From Meghimatium bilineatum (lineage: Eukaryota; Mollusca; Gastropoda; Stylommatophora; Philomycidae): 64,000 bases of DNA. Positions 1 to 10,308 of this stretch are shown here, one piece after another. The DNA lies in assembly GCA_034231615.1 (NCBI GenBank), contig CM067302.1:10241731-10305730 (forward strand), given 5' to 3'. A model generated the notes under the pieces. It saw only the letters and a list, made by a program, of their open reading frames with translations. It searched no databases and was not told where the DNA came from. Position 1 is the first letter of the stretch. Every line of letters begins with the position of its first letter. Both the position numbers and the translations under genes were made by a program.

Positions 1-1675
1 CAATACAAGACAAACACGGAAAGATACTCAATGAAACAACGGATATAGTAAAAAGATGGACAGGGTATTGCAAGGAACTGTATAACTGCAAGTGTAATCC
101 TGACTGCACGATATTACAGAATTCTGACCTAAACACAGAGAAATAGGAAATGCAGAAATTCTAGTAGATGAAATAAAAGAGGCCATACGAACATTGAAAG
201 GAGGGAAGTCACCTGGTGTAGACAACATTCCAGCAGAATTGTTGAAATACGGGGGGCATTAATGTGGTAAATATTATGACTAAAATATGCCAAAATTTAT
301 GGAGCACAAAACAATGGTCCACTGATTGGACACAATCACTAATAATACCAATTCCCAAGAAAGGAAATCTGAAAGTGTGTACGAAATACAGAACAATTAG
401 CCTTATATTGCACCACAGTAAAGTGATGCTCAAATACTACTTAACAGAATAAAAGACAAGTCAGAAGAAATAATTGCAGAAGAACAAGCTGGCTTCAGAG
501 CAAACAGAAGCACTGTTGAACAAATATTTAACATCCGAACACTAATCGAAAAACATATTCAGCACCAACGTGATCTATACCACAACTTCATTGACTTTAC
601 AAAGGCCTTTAACCGTGTTGTGCATGATGCTCTCTGGCACATTTTGAGGCCATTTAATTTTGACACCACAATTATAGACATTATTGAAGCTCTGTACAAA
701 AATACAATTGGAGAGTTCTTCAAAACAAATGTGGGAGTTCGACAGGGATGCATAATGTCCCCAGTACTTTTCAACATATACTTAGAGCACATCATACAAG
801 AGACATTACATGACTACAACACGTCTATATCGATCGGAGGTCGCCCTATTTGCAACATGCGTTTCGCTGATGGTATTGATCGTATAGCTGGGTCAGAACA
901 ATCATTGCAAGAATTAACATCAAAGTTTGAAAAAGTTACTAGCAAGTACGGGAATGTAAATAAATACAGATAAGAGCAAAATCTTGGTAAACAGCAGAGA
1001 CACAGAAAACCAGACTAATATCATGATGAATGGACATAAGCTTGAGGTGGTGAATACCTTCAAATACCTCGGATCCAGTATATGCAGCGATGGTAAATGC
1101 AAAGCAGAACTAAAAGTAAGGCTCGAGATGGCTTTAGCGTTCTTGTCAAGGCTAACTGTGATTTGGAAAAGCAACATCAGTGTTAATGTGAAAGTAAAAC
1201 TGTTTAATTTGCTGCAGCTTTCTGTTGTGTTGTATGGTTGTGAGAGTGGACACTCTCCGGACATGGAAAGAAGATTATAGGCATTCGAGTACAAATGCTA
1301 CAGACGAATTCTACGAATTTCCTATAGGGAACATAAGACCAATGTGTACGTAAGAATAAAGTAGAGATGTGTGCAGGTGTCCAGAAGCCATTGTTTTTAA
1401 TAGTGAAACGACGAAAACTAGCATGGTTCGGACATGTATGCAGGCACGATTTCTTATCAAACACAATACTGCAGGGAACTGTCGAGGGTGGAAGAAGCAA
1501 AGGTGGTAAAATAAAGGCATGGACAGACAACATAAAGGAATAGATAGGGCAAGATATTGACCACACTCATCCGCATCGCAGAGGATAGAATTCGCTGGAG
1601 CACTCTGTATGCTGAGGTATCCAATGTGGTACCCCTACGAGCCTGAAGGGTTACGGGTTATTGATTGATTGATTT
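1..1675 (+). pseudogene. LINE reverse transcriptase relic, family A (TGATT-tailed), open at left edge
   Basis: Broken non-LTR retrotransposon ORF2 that starts before the window. In order: the pre-RT linker (LKGGKSPGVDNIPAELLKYG, about 200-255), RT finger and palm pieces (EEQAGFRANRST near 479-513, GVRQGCIMSPVLFNIYLEHI near 731-790), the catalytic box near 855-890, FKYLGSSI near 1060-1080 and a C-terminal region with WFGHVC and LQGTVEGG. The catalytic box reads FADG instead of FADD, so it should be dead. Several frameshifts and stops split the reading frame (near 145, 255, 450, 970 and 1280). It ends in a TTGATTGATTGATT microsatellite tail at 1661-1675, typical of RTE-like LINEs. The clade assignment is inference. 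Confidence 0.85.
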
Positions 1676-1878
1676 TCAGAGTTCCCCAACTTGTCACTGA
1701 CAAACGATAAGGATGATGAAGTTTTGCTCTACTTTAAACATTTACATGTCCTTCACACAGACTTTAAAACCAGGTTTGATGATGTTTTAGCTACTGAAAC
1801 AACAGTGGATTAGCAATCCATTCAGTGACATTGAAGAATCGGATGTTATATTGCAACCTGTTCTGAATAAGTAAAAAC
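1676..1878 (+). pseudogene. Probable ZBED/hAT-transposase-like domain fragment
   Basis: The frame starting near 1677 reads SEFPNLSLTNDKDDEVLLYF and then HTDFKTRFDDVL. After a stop and a frame change it continues as NPFSDIEESDVILQPVLNK. The spacing of FPNL, the DFKTRFDD block and the NPF block is the pattern I know from hAT-derived ZBED5 / GTF2IRD2-like proteins. It is a fragment without start or catalytic region. It is bounded on both sides by family A LINE tails, the second of which truncates it. Confidence 0.5.
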
Positions 1879-1950
1879 GAAGGCATCCAATGTGATACCC
1901 CTACGACCCTGAAGGGTTACGGGTTTATTGATTGATTGATTGATTGATAA
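1879..1950 (+). mobile_element. LINE family A 3' end, short truncated copy
   Basis: Repeats the last 70 bases of the element ending at 1675: GGCATCCAATGTGATACCCC, then the ACCCTGAAGGGTTACGGG block and a longer TTGATTGATTGATTGATTGA tail. It is a severely 5'-truncated insertion, as expected when reverse transcription aborts early. Confidence 0.75.
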
Positions 1951-2097
1951 ACAATTTGGCTCTAGCAATGTGGCACTAACAATGTATGTTAGAAATCGCA
2001 AGTGCTGGGAGAAAGACTGCCACCACAAGAAAGTAAAGTACGAAAATAGAAAAAAACAATAGTTCACATTTACAAAGAAGAATCATGGGGCACAACG

Positions 2098-2274
2098 TTA
2101 CATCCGGCAAAATCGAAGGGAAAAGAGACATTGGATGTTAATGAACGAGGATACTGGTTAATTTGACATAATGGAATAATAGAAAGTCAGCAGCGGAACT
2201 GATTCACAATACAGAGGATATTATTTTGTGGAGTTTAATTATTGTCTATGCTACCGGCATGGCTCAACATGATG
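2098..2274 (+). pseudogene. Degenerate LINE C-terminal fragment
   Basis: Frames in this stretch give TSGKIEGKRD and later SAAELIHNTEDIILWSL. These are a diverged version of the GKIEGNRDRRRQRE...LIHNTVDRELWR region of the family B copies at 8.8, 27.8, 32.1 and 62.5 kb. It runs straight into an oppositely oriented family B fragment at about 2275. Confidence 0.5.
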
Positions 2275-2520
2275 ATCATATAGTCTCATCATCATTGCCT
2301 CTAATTTCCCACTTTCCAGTTTGTTTATTGTCCAAGACTCGCACCCATATGGTAGTATAGAAGTTATATAGCACTGCAGAACTCTCTTTCTCACGTCTAA
2401 TGACAAGGTCATATTACACAGTATATTTTTCATTTTTCTGAATGTTGTTTTTGCCTGTCCTATTCTTCTCCTTATTTCAGTGGAACTTCTCCTAGTCAAC
2501 ATTATTATTCCGCATATTAA
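2275..2520 (-). pseudogene. LINE family B internal fragment
   Basis: Minus-strand translation contains RRRIGQAKTTFRKMKNILC, RKRVLQCYITSILPYGCESW and TINKLESGKLEAMMMRLY. This is the region after the RT palm in family B, and the same text occurs at 28060-28300. It lacks both the RT core and the 3' tail. Confidence 0.8.
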
Positions 2521-3335
2521 CAGTCATAAACAATCGATTTACATATTTACGGTTGTTGCTGACAACCGATTTACATCTGTATAAAAACAATATTCCCAGC
2601 ACGGACCGTCTTCCACATGAAGTATGTACACAATACTCCCAGTACAGACCGTCTTGCAGTTAAATGATATATTGCTTCTCTATAGAGATTTCGACCAAAA
2701 ACCTGATATTAATACTGTTTTTTTTTTAACCGGCACCACAAAACTCATATAGTTTGACTTCAGCTTTCAGGGTATTTTGTCCCCTATTTCTTTCTTGCTG
2801 TGAATGTTAGACGAGAGAGAGAGATTATTGAGACGTTAATGTTTTCTTCTGTCGCTCTTCTTTTCTTTTCTTTATTATTTTTTTTTTTACAAAACCAGTT
2901 TTATTATATGGTGTGCCTTGGGGGTCAATGAATTCGTTTCCAATATGTATTTTGGAGAGAGAATATCGATATCTACCGAAGATTCTATGAATCCCTTTAG
3001 GTATACATTTTTTCTAATGTCTGTTGTCTAGCCCAGTGCTTCTAAACATGTTTTGACTTATGGCCCCCAGATGTATTAATTTTATTCCAGCGATCATCTG
3101 TTTTTTTTTGTCTACTGTAATTCTCACGTGTGCCGTTAAGCTTTCTTGGGGGGGTGGAGGTGGGGTTGGGGGGTGGCAGAATTCTGACTTTCGCAATTTG
3201 TACTGCATTGGTTATGGTCAGTCCATGTTTCTTTAAGGTCTCTTTTTAATGTCTCCACCCATTGGACGTGTTCGCCTTAAGTCTTAAACAAATCAAATAG
3301 CAGATTGTGTACGTGGAACAATACACTGAATCGAA
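2521..3335. other. No gene recognised; short duplication and a possible hAT end
   Basis: A phrase built on CAGCACGGACCGTCTT / CAGTACAGACCGTCTTGC occurs twice (about 2596-2660). CAGTGCTTCTAAACATG at 3034 followed by TTATGGCCCCC resembles a hAT-type terminus, but no partner end was found. The rest is AT-rich with short homopolymers. Confidence 0.4.
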
Positions 3336-3361
3336 GTTTCGACCAAGAAGGCCTTATCAAG
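3336..3361 (-). other. Hammerhead-like stem-loop motif (CTTGATAA...CGAAAC)
   Basis: On the minus strand this reads CTTGATAA, a GGCC-TTCTT-GGTC hairpin, then GAAAC. Three other copies of the pattern occur in the window (4363, 20737 and 33262). See findings. The core differs from a canonical hammerhead. Confidence 0.4.
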
Positions 3362-3502
3362 ATAGGGACAAAAGAACATAGACTGGAACCAACAAAACAA
3401 GCGTGTAACAGAAATATGAAACGTAAGGAGAGCTGATACTATGGAAGTACGGGCCCCTCACCTTTTTACTGCAGTCTTGCAAGGAGAAGTGATATCACAG
3501 AG

Positions 3503-3670
3503 TGTAAGGAGAACTGATAGCATGGATTATAAGGAGAACTGATAGCATGGATTATAAGGAGAACTGATAGCATGGATTATAAGGAGAACTGATAGCATGG
3601 ATTATAAGGAGAACTGATAGCAGGGATTATAAGAACTGATAACACGGATTGTAAGGAGAACTGATAACAC
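3503..3670. repeat. 25-bp minisatellite
   Basis: About six units of GGAGAACTGATAGCATGGAT plus TATAA. The last units are shortened or carry ACACGG in place of GCATGG. Confidence 0.85.
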
Positions 3671-3785
3671 TGAAGTACGGAACCCCTCCACCCTCCCAAT
3701 CCACTTTTACTACAGTATTCAGTTTATTAAAATTTAGAAAAAGTCATTCACATTTTTTTACTAATCACTAAGCTTGTTTAGCGTT

Positions 3786-3962
3786 TATCTAGACATATCT
3801 TGTTTTTTATCTTGACATATTTATCTAGACATATTTATCTAGACATATTTATCAAAACATTTTTATCTAGACATATTTATTTAGACATATCTTGTTATTT
3901 ATCTATACATATTTATCTATACATTTTTATCTAGACATATTTATCTAGACATATCTTGTTAT
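3786..3962. repeat. Degenerate 14-bp repeat (ATTTATCTAGACAT)
   Basis: Roughly a dozen imperfect ATTTATCTAGACAT units, several carrying an inserted CTTGTT. Confidence 0.75.
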
Positions 3963-4468
3963 GTATCGTTCAAATAAGTTACCTTGATGTGATATAACGG
4001 ATGGGTGTGAGGTCCCTCATCTTACAAATTATTCTCCTTGGTCTTTTAAAAGTCTATGTAGGTCCCAGAGGGGTCCATTAGAATAAAGCCAGATTTAACA
4101 ATAATTTGAAAAGAACTGTTATCACAACTTTTCTGCAATCGTGGTTGGGAGCTTCATCTTGCGATCCAATTATACGTGGGTCGAACTAGTTATGTAGTAC
4201 ATGTCTGTTCAAAGTGTCTTTAATTTATATATTGAATAAATACATGACTGCAATACAATGTCGCCGTCTTTTCGTTGCGTTCCTGTTTTGTCATATCCCA
4301 CATGGCTGACATGTAGTCTTCACTTGACTTTGTGGTTAATATTCTGTGTTTCTCTGTGCATATTTTGACAAAGACGTCTTTGGTCGAAACGTCAGTTAAG
4401 TGTATTATTTCACATAAAGTTGACATCAACATTTTTATTCATTTAGCTATGTATTGTTTTCTTGATAT
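3963..4468. other. No gene recognised; contains a second hammerhead-like motif
   Basis: Unique AT-rich sequence. At 4363-4393 (+) it carries TTTTGACAAAGAC, a short loop, and GGTCGAAACGTC, matching the motif at 20737 and 33262. It ends at the 31-bp array. Confidence 0.4.
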
Positions 4469-5398
4469 TCCACATGATATATTGTTGGTGCATATTTCTT
4501 CCACATGATATATTGTTGGTGCATATTTCTTCAACATGATATTATGTTGGTACATATTTCTTCCACATGATATTTTGTTGGTACATATTTCTTCCACATG
4601 ATATATTGTTGGTGCATATTTCTTCCACATGATATATTGTTGGTGCATATTTCTTCCACATGATATATTGTTGGTGCATATTTCTTCAACATGATATTTT
4701 GTTGGTACATATTTCTTCCACATGATATATTGTTGGTGCATATTTCTTCCACATGATATATTGTTGGTGCATATTTCTTCAACATGATATTATGTTGGTA
4801 CATATTTCTTCCACATGATATTTTGTTGGTACATATTTCTTCCACATGATATATTGTTGGTACATATTTCTTCCACATGATATATTGTTGGTGCATATTT
4901 CTTCCACATGATATATTGTTGGTGCATATTTCTTCAACATGATATTTTGTTGGTACATATTTCTTCCACATGATATATTGTTGGTGCATATTTCTTCCAC
5001 ATGATATATTGTTGGTGCATATTTCTTCCACATGATATATTGTTGGTGCATATTTCTTCCACATGATATTATGTTGGTACATATTTCTTCCACATGATAT
5101 ATTGTTGGTGCATATTTCTTCCACATGATATATTGTTGGTGCATATTTCTTCCACGTGATATTTTGTTGGTACATATTTCTTCCACATGATATATTGTTG
5201 GTGCATATTTCTTCCACATGATATATTGTTGGTGCATATTTCTTCCACATGATATATTGTTGGTGCATATTTCTTCCACATGATATATTGTTGGTGCATA
5301 TTTCTTCCACATGATATATTGTTGGTGCATATTTCTTCCACATGATATATTGTTGGTGCATATTTGTTCCACATGACCTATTGTTGGTGCATATTTGT
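4469..5398. repeat. 31-bp satellite, array 1 (about 30 copies)
   Basis: Unit core TGATATATTGTTGGTGCATA followed by TTTCTTCCACA. Variants have TTTTGTTGGTAC, TATGTTGGTAC or TCAACATG. Because 31 is not a multiple of three and the unit has no stop on the minus strand, all three minus frames stay open and repeat with a 31-residue period. This is not a protein. It is related to the array at 7081. Confidence 0.95.
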
Positions 5399-5669
5399 GA
5401 CAGTATCAAAAACCAAGCTACTGTTCGTTCTTCCTCCTGTAGTCTGATCTACAATGATTGCACCAAAACGCCCTACTCCCCCCCCACCTACCTACCTACT
5501 CCCCTACCTATTCACTCTACCATCACTATTAAGGACTGGTTCAATTACTAGTTAAGTCATAGTTATAGTCTTGAAACAGTGTGTTTGTTGTGAACGATTT
5601 AGTGAGCGAAAAGTTGGTTGTTTGAGCGAACACAGTTAGGATTACACTGAATGAATTTATTGTCAACGA
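5399..5669. other. Spacer between 31-bp array 1 and LINE
   Basis: No gene seen. It holds a C-rich stretch with CCTACCTACCTACTCCCC. At its right end, 5638-5669, is the left member of a 32-base direct repeat whose partner follows the LINE tail at 6843-6874. Confidence 0.5.
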
Positions 5670-6842
5670 TTGGAGTTCAATACATTGGAGTTTATTTATG
5701 GTTCAAGGATTATCCCCACTACTTTTTATTACATACATGGACCATATAAACAAAACAGCAAATTCTAATGAAGCAAATGAGCTGCTTTTTGCAGATGACC
5801 AGGTTTTATTCCATCATCATCATCATCAAGTGCCGTCTCCGCAACGAAGGTTGGCTGCAACGTATCTCCAACATCTCCTGTCTCTTGTCTTGGTGGTGCA
5901 CTCTGCTAGACTGTAACCTGTCCATCGTGTACTGTTACTCTCCCACGTGTATCTCTGCCTACCTCTTGCTCGCTTCCCTTTGACTTTACCCTCAAGTAAG
6001 GTCTTCAATAGGGTGTCATGTCTTTTAATGTGTCCAAAGTATTTTATTTGCCTGATCTTTATTTCTCTTAGGTTTTATTCCACAACAGCATTAAAAGCCT
6101 GCAAGACCACCTAAGCATAATAGACACAGCAGGCAAGCAATTTTGGAATGAAAATCAACATAGACAAAACAGAAGTAATGAATATCGCAAGAGAAAAGGA
6201 GAACATCAACATACAGATAAATAATAAACAACTAAAACAAGTAGATGAATTCAAATATCTGGGCAGCACATTGAGATATGACAACAAACAAGAAGCAGAA
6301 ATAAACGCAAGATGTAACAAGGCCTGTCAGATCATTGGTCAATTAACACCTTTACTAAGAAACAAAGATATTACACTAGAAACAAAGAAAACACTTTTCA
6401 ACACCCTTTTCTTACCAACATTGTGTTATCAGTGTCAAACTTGGACATTAGATTCTAGAACAATACATAAGATTAACACCACTGAAATGAAATGTGTGAG
6501 ACGTATGATTGGAGTTAGCTTGAGAGACAAAATCATGAATGAAGCACTAAGGAAACAATTAGGGATCAAACCAATAATATAATACATACAGAAACAACAA
6601 GTTAAATGGTACGGCCACATAACCAGACAAAAAGAGCACAGTATTATCCAAAAAACACTTAACAAACGATACGAAAACAGGAGACCTATGGGACGCCCTC
6701 GTAAAAGGTGGATAGATAGTGTATTAGATACACTCGGAAATATAACAGCAGAGGAGGCAAATAGAAGGGCAAAAGACCGTATACTCACTCTCCCCTCAAC
6801 ACCGAAAGGTACATGAGGACAGAAAGACGAAGAAGAAGAAGA
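5670..6842 (+). pseudogene. LINE family C, 5'-truncated, (GAA)n-tailed, with a nested insertion
   Basis: RT palm piece QGLSPLLFITYMDHI then NELLFADDQVLF (catalytic FADD intact, 5785-5812). It is interrupted by 5814-6082, which is a foreign insertion plus its 13-base duplication. It resumes with NSIKSLQDHLSIID, a one-base frameshift near 6141, KINIDKTEVMNIAREKENIN, FKYLGSTL, LCYQCQTWTLDS, KWYGHITRQ and GRPRKRWIDSVLDTLGNITA. It ends in GAAGAAGAAGAAG at about 6828-6842. The direct repeat AGGATTACACTGAATGAATT at 5638 and AGGATTATATTGAATGTATT at 6843 (27 of 32 bases equal over the full length) looks like an old target-site duplication. Confidence 0.85.
5814..6069 (-). mobile_element. Nested LINE 3' fragment with a 13-bp target-site duplication
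   Basis: Minus-strand copy of another LINE end. Its tail (TGATGATGATGATGA) lies at 5814-5828 and the frame contains GKVKGKRARGRQRYTWESNS. It sits inside the RT of the surrounding LINE and is flanked by AGGTTTTATTCCA at 5801-5813 and 6070-6082. Removing the insert and one copy restores the RT frame as far as the later frameshift. Confidence 0.9.
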
Positions 6843-6932
6843 AGGATTATATTGAATGTATTTACTGTCAGCGAAATCAGGCTGATCACCAATATGAGAA
6901 TACGGAAATACATCACGTGCCTTATTGACGAT

Positions 6933-7003
6933 CCACCATGTGACCATTCACCTTGTAACCATTCACCATGTAACCATTCACCATGTAACCATTCACCTTG
7001 TGA
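6933..7003. repeat. 15-bp minisatellite (ACCATTCACCATGTA)
   Basis: Five copies of CCATGTAACCATTCA-type units alternating CCATG and CCTTG. Confidence 0.85.
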
Positions 7004-7080
7004 TAATAACAATCAAACTAACCATCACATACGATGAATATTATGAATCGATGTTTTTTCAATACTGTCACATTTTTATT

Positions 7081-8160
7081 CCGCATGATCTATTGATGGT
7101 GCACATTTCTTCCAAATGATCTATTGTTGGTGCACATTTCTTCCACATGATCTATTGATGGTGCACATTTCTTCCAAATGATCTATTGTTGGTGCACATT
7201 TCTTCCAAATGATCTATTGATGGTGCACATTTCTTCCAAATGATCTATTGTTGGTGCACATTTCTTCCAAATGATCTATTGATGGTGCACATTTCTTCCA
7301 AATGATCTATTGTTGGTGCACATTTCTTCCACATGATCTATTGATGGTGCACATTTCTTCCAAATGATCTATTGTTGGTGCACATTTCTTCCAAATGTTC
7401 TATTAATGGTGCACATTTCTTCCACATGATATATTGTTGGTGCACATTTCTTCCAAATGATCTATTGATGGTGCACATTTCTTCCAAATGATCTATTGTT
7501 GGTGCACATTTCTTCCACATGATCTATTGATGGTGCACATTTCTTCCAAATGATCTATTGTTGGTGCACATTTCTTCCAAATGATCTATCGTTGGTGCAC
7601 ATTTCTTCCAAATGATCTATTGATGGTGCACATTTCTTCCAAATGATCTATTGTTGGTGCACATTTCTTCCAAATGATCTATTGATGGTGCACATTTCTT
7701 CCAAATGATCTATTGTTGGTGCACATTTCTTCCACATGATCTATTGATGGTGCACATTTCTTCCAAATGATCTATTGTTGGTGCACATTTCTTCCAAATG
7801 ATCTATTGATGGTGCACATTTCTTCCAAATGATCTATTGTTGGTGCACATTTCTTCCAAATGATCTATTGTTGGTGCACATTTCTTCCAAATGTTCTATT
7901 AATGGTGCACATTTCTTCCACATGATATATTGTTGGTGCACATTTCTTCCAAATGATCTATTGATGGTGCACATTTCTTCCACATGATATATTGTTGGTG
8001 CACATTTCTTCCAAATGATCTATTGTTGGTGCACATTTCTTCCAAATGTTCTATTAATGGTGCACATTTCTTCCACATGATATATTATTGGTGCACATTT
8101 CTTCCAAATGATCTATTGATGGTGCACATTTCTTCCTCATGATCTATTGATGGTGCAGAT
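7081..8160. repeat. 31-bp satellite, array 2 (about 35 copies)
   Basis: Unit core TGATCTATTGTTGGTGCACA plus TTTCTTCCAAA. Units alternate GATGG and GTTGG, giving a 62-bp dimer. It is clearly related to the array at 4469 (same length and word order) but is a separately homogenised subfamily. Confidence 0.95.
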
Positions 8161-8190
8161 TATATTATGTGTTATATGGAACTGAATCAT

Positions 8191-8341
8191 GCTTCTTCTT
8201 CTTCAGCGTTTATTCTCAAACACCCGTTGGATCTCTCTTGTAGCAGGACTATGGATTTCCAGTAGGATGTAGTCCAGAGAATAGAAATGCGTTGTGTCGC
8301 CGTTTTATTTGCGACAATGGCCCGACACATCCGTCTTTGGT
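8191..8341 (-). mobile_element. SINE-like (GAA)n family copy, 5'-truncated, with target-site duplication
   Basis: The plus strand starts with the tail complement CTTCTTCTTCTTCAGCG, then the conserved AGGATGTAGTCCAGAGAATAG and GGCCCGACACATCCG blocks. It is flanked by GGAACTGAATCAT (8178-8190) and GGAACTGAATTAT (8342-8354). Other copies lie at 30.4, 37.1, 37.3, 42.0, 57.2 and 62.2 kb. Confidence 0.8.
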
Positions 8342-8354
8342 GGAACTGAATTAT

Positions 8355-8777
8355 TCAGATTACGATATAAAGCGTTCTACTTCTGATTTTACGTCAAACT
8401 GAGTTTGTTATCATTAGTTATTCAGGCAAATCGTCAGAACGAAGCTCACAGTCTTCTTCAAGCCAGAGTGGTTATTCCAAAGTGTATGGCTCATTGCTCA
8501 GATCAGCCTAGTGTGGACAAGTCTAGCATTTCTTTGTAATCTGTACAGTCTTGGAGTGTGTATTCCTGTGGCCATGGAGAAATATTCGTGTTGGACAACT
8601 TAATCTAGTGCATGGTGGCATGTGGTATGGAGTGACCAATTCTAAATCAAAAGATGTTGGTCTGTTGTTGCCTATAAGGTCTAATTTCTTATTAATGTCC
8701 ATGTTTTACTTCCACTGTGATGCATTAATGTACAGCATTAAGATACGGCACGGCAGAGGATAACTGGATTGTTTCAT
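8355..8777. other. No gene recognised
   Basis: Unique sequence between a SINE-like element and a LINE end. A 70-codon open frame starting at 8551 shows no recognisable motif. Confidence 0.4.
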
Positions 8778-9102
8778 TTCATCAGCATCATCAGGTGCCA
8801 TGCCAGCTGGCGTAGGCGGTCATGACTCTCCACAGCTCTCTGTCCACAGTATTATGTATCAAAGTCGTTGATGTTTCCTTGCCATGCCAGGTTGTCAAAC
8901 TGTCTAATATTTCCTCACGTTGTCGCCTTCTGTCTCTGTTGCCTTCAATTTTTCCTGTTGTCACTATGTTCTCTAAACCTGCCTGTCTCATTAAGTGGTC
9001 AAAGAAAAAAGATTGCCTTTTTCTTATATACCTCATTTGTTCCATTTACCTTCTTCTTTTTTCCCAAGAAATATTTTCTCTCACTTTCAGTGAATACACA
9101 TC
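8778..9102 (-). pseudogene. LINE family B 3' end with (ATC)n tail
   Basis: Minus-strand reading: FFFDHLMRQAGLENIVTTGK, then RRRQREEILDSLTTWHGKET and LIHNTVDRELWRV. It ends at the CATCAGCATCATCAGG tail. Copies of the same end lie at 27.7, 32.0 and 62.5 kb. Upstream it carries the same 71-base insert seen in the 27.7-kb copy, and homology stops at about 9102. Confidence 0.88.
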
Positions 9103-9204
9103 AGTTATACAGCACAAAAATGCATGTCTAAATCAGAAAAAACACATGAAATCACCGTGCATGCTAACAAGGATATCTGTTATCAGTGGTCCAGGGCTGC
9201 ACAT

Positions 9205-9385
9205 TTGCAGGGTCTGTACACGTTATGGGCATGAATCCCTTTCCAATACAACCAATACAAGAAACAATTTACGGTGAAAGAGGAAGAAGAGGAGGCTACA
9301 GGAAAGTATGGTTTGATAATATCAGATTGGACATGATTAAGTTTCTTCATAATCGCTGGTAAGCATTGAGGTATAATGTTTGAGA
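9205..9385 (+). pseudogene. Possible degenerate LINE C-terminal fragment
   Basis: Broken frames give CTRYGHESLSN and later GERGRRGGYRKVWFDNIRLD. This resembles the GRPRKxWxDNI C-terminal signature of LINE ORF2. No tail is visible and the assignment is weak. Confidence 0.35.
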
Positions 9386-9421
9386 TTGTTATTATATTTT
9401 CCCTTTCTAGTACAACTTTGT

Positions 9422-10055
9422 CATACTTACATTTCTGTATACTTACATATACATACATTTCTGTATACGTACATATACTTACATTTATGTATACTTACAT
9501 ATACTTACATTTCTGTATACTTACATATACTTACATTTCTGTATACTTACATATACTTACATTTCTGTATACTTACATATACTTACATTTCTGTATACTT
9601 ACATATACTTACATTTCTGTATACTTACATATACTTACATTTCTGTATACTTACATATACTTACATTTCTGTATACTTACATATACTTACATTTCTGTAT
9701 ACTTACATATACTTACATTTCTGTATACTTACATATACTTACATTTCTGTATACTTACATATACTTACATTTCTGTATACTTACATATACTTACATATAC
9801 TTACATATACTTACATTTCTGTATACTTACAATACTTACATATACTTACATATACTTACATATACTTACATTTCTGTATACTTACATATACTTACATATA
9901 CTTACATATACTTACATATACTTACATATACTTACATTTCTGTATACTTACAATACTTACATATACTTACAAATACTTACATATACTTACATATACTTAC
10001 ATATACTTACATATACTTACATTTCTGTATACTTACATATACTTACATTTCTGTT
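9422..10055. repeat. 26-bp minisatellite (13-bp half-units)
   Basis: Units of ATACTTACATTTCTGTATAC plus TTACAT, with internal runs of the 12-base ATACTTACAT variant near 9780-10020. TTCTAGTACAACTTTG occurs both before (9406) and after (about 10069) the array, so the repeat arose within a larger duplicated segment. Two plus frames stay open only because the unit lacks stops. Confidence 0.93.
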
Positions 10056-10308
10056 CAAGCATGGACTTTCTAGTACAACTTTGTGTATAAAGCTTACATT
10101 TCTGTTCAGGCATTCATTTATGTAGCAGAAATAAACAATATAGTCTTGGCAGAAGGGTTTAGTGTGAACTCGCCTAGTACACATAACAAGTCTTATTAGT
10201 TCGTGGTTGGAAGTCCGATCATGCACATTTGACTTTTGATAGAATTAGATACCTTAAATTTCAATAATAGTTAAAATAACGATGTCCTATATAGGGTATG
10301 CTTTAACA

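Noticed and set aside
2687-2713. Another hammerhead-like motif (TTTCGACCAAAAACCTGATA, minus strand)
   Set aside because: GGT..GGTC hairpin does not pair well and the GATAA block is missing. Too degenerate to count.
5396-7074. Terminal inverted repeats of a single DNA transposon
   Set aside because: The 11-base inverted match at the array junctions is real, but the interior is a LINE with its own duplication, no transposase is present and no target duplication was found. Kept only as a finding about the arrays.
4469-8160. 31-bp repeats as a CRISPR array
   Set aside because: Units are directly head-to-tail with no spacers, and the window is eukaryotic. The same reasoning applies to the 31-, 34- and 40-bp arrays elsewhere.
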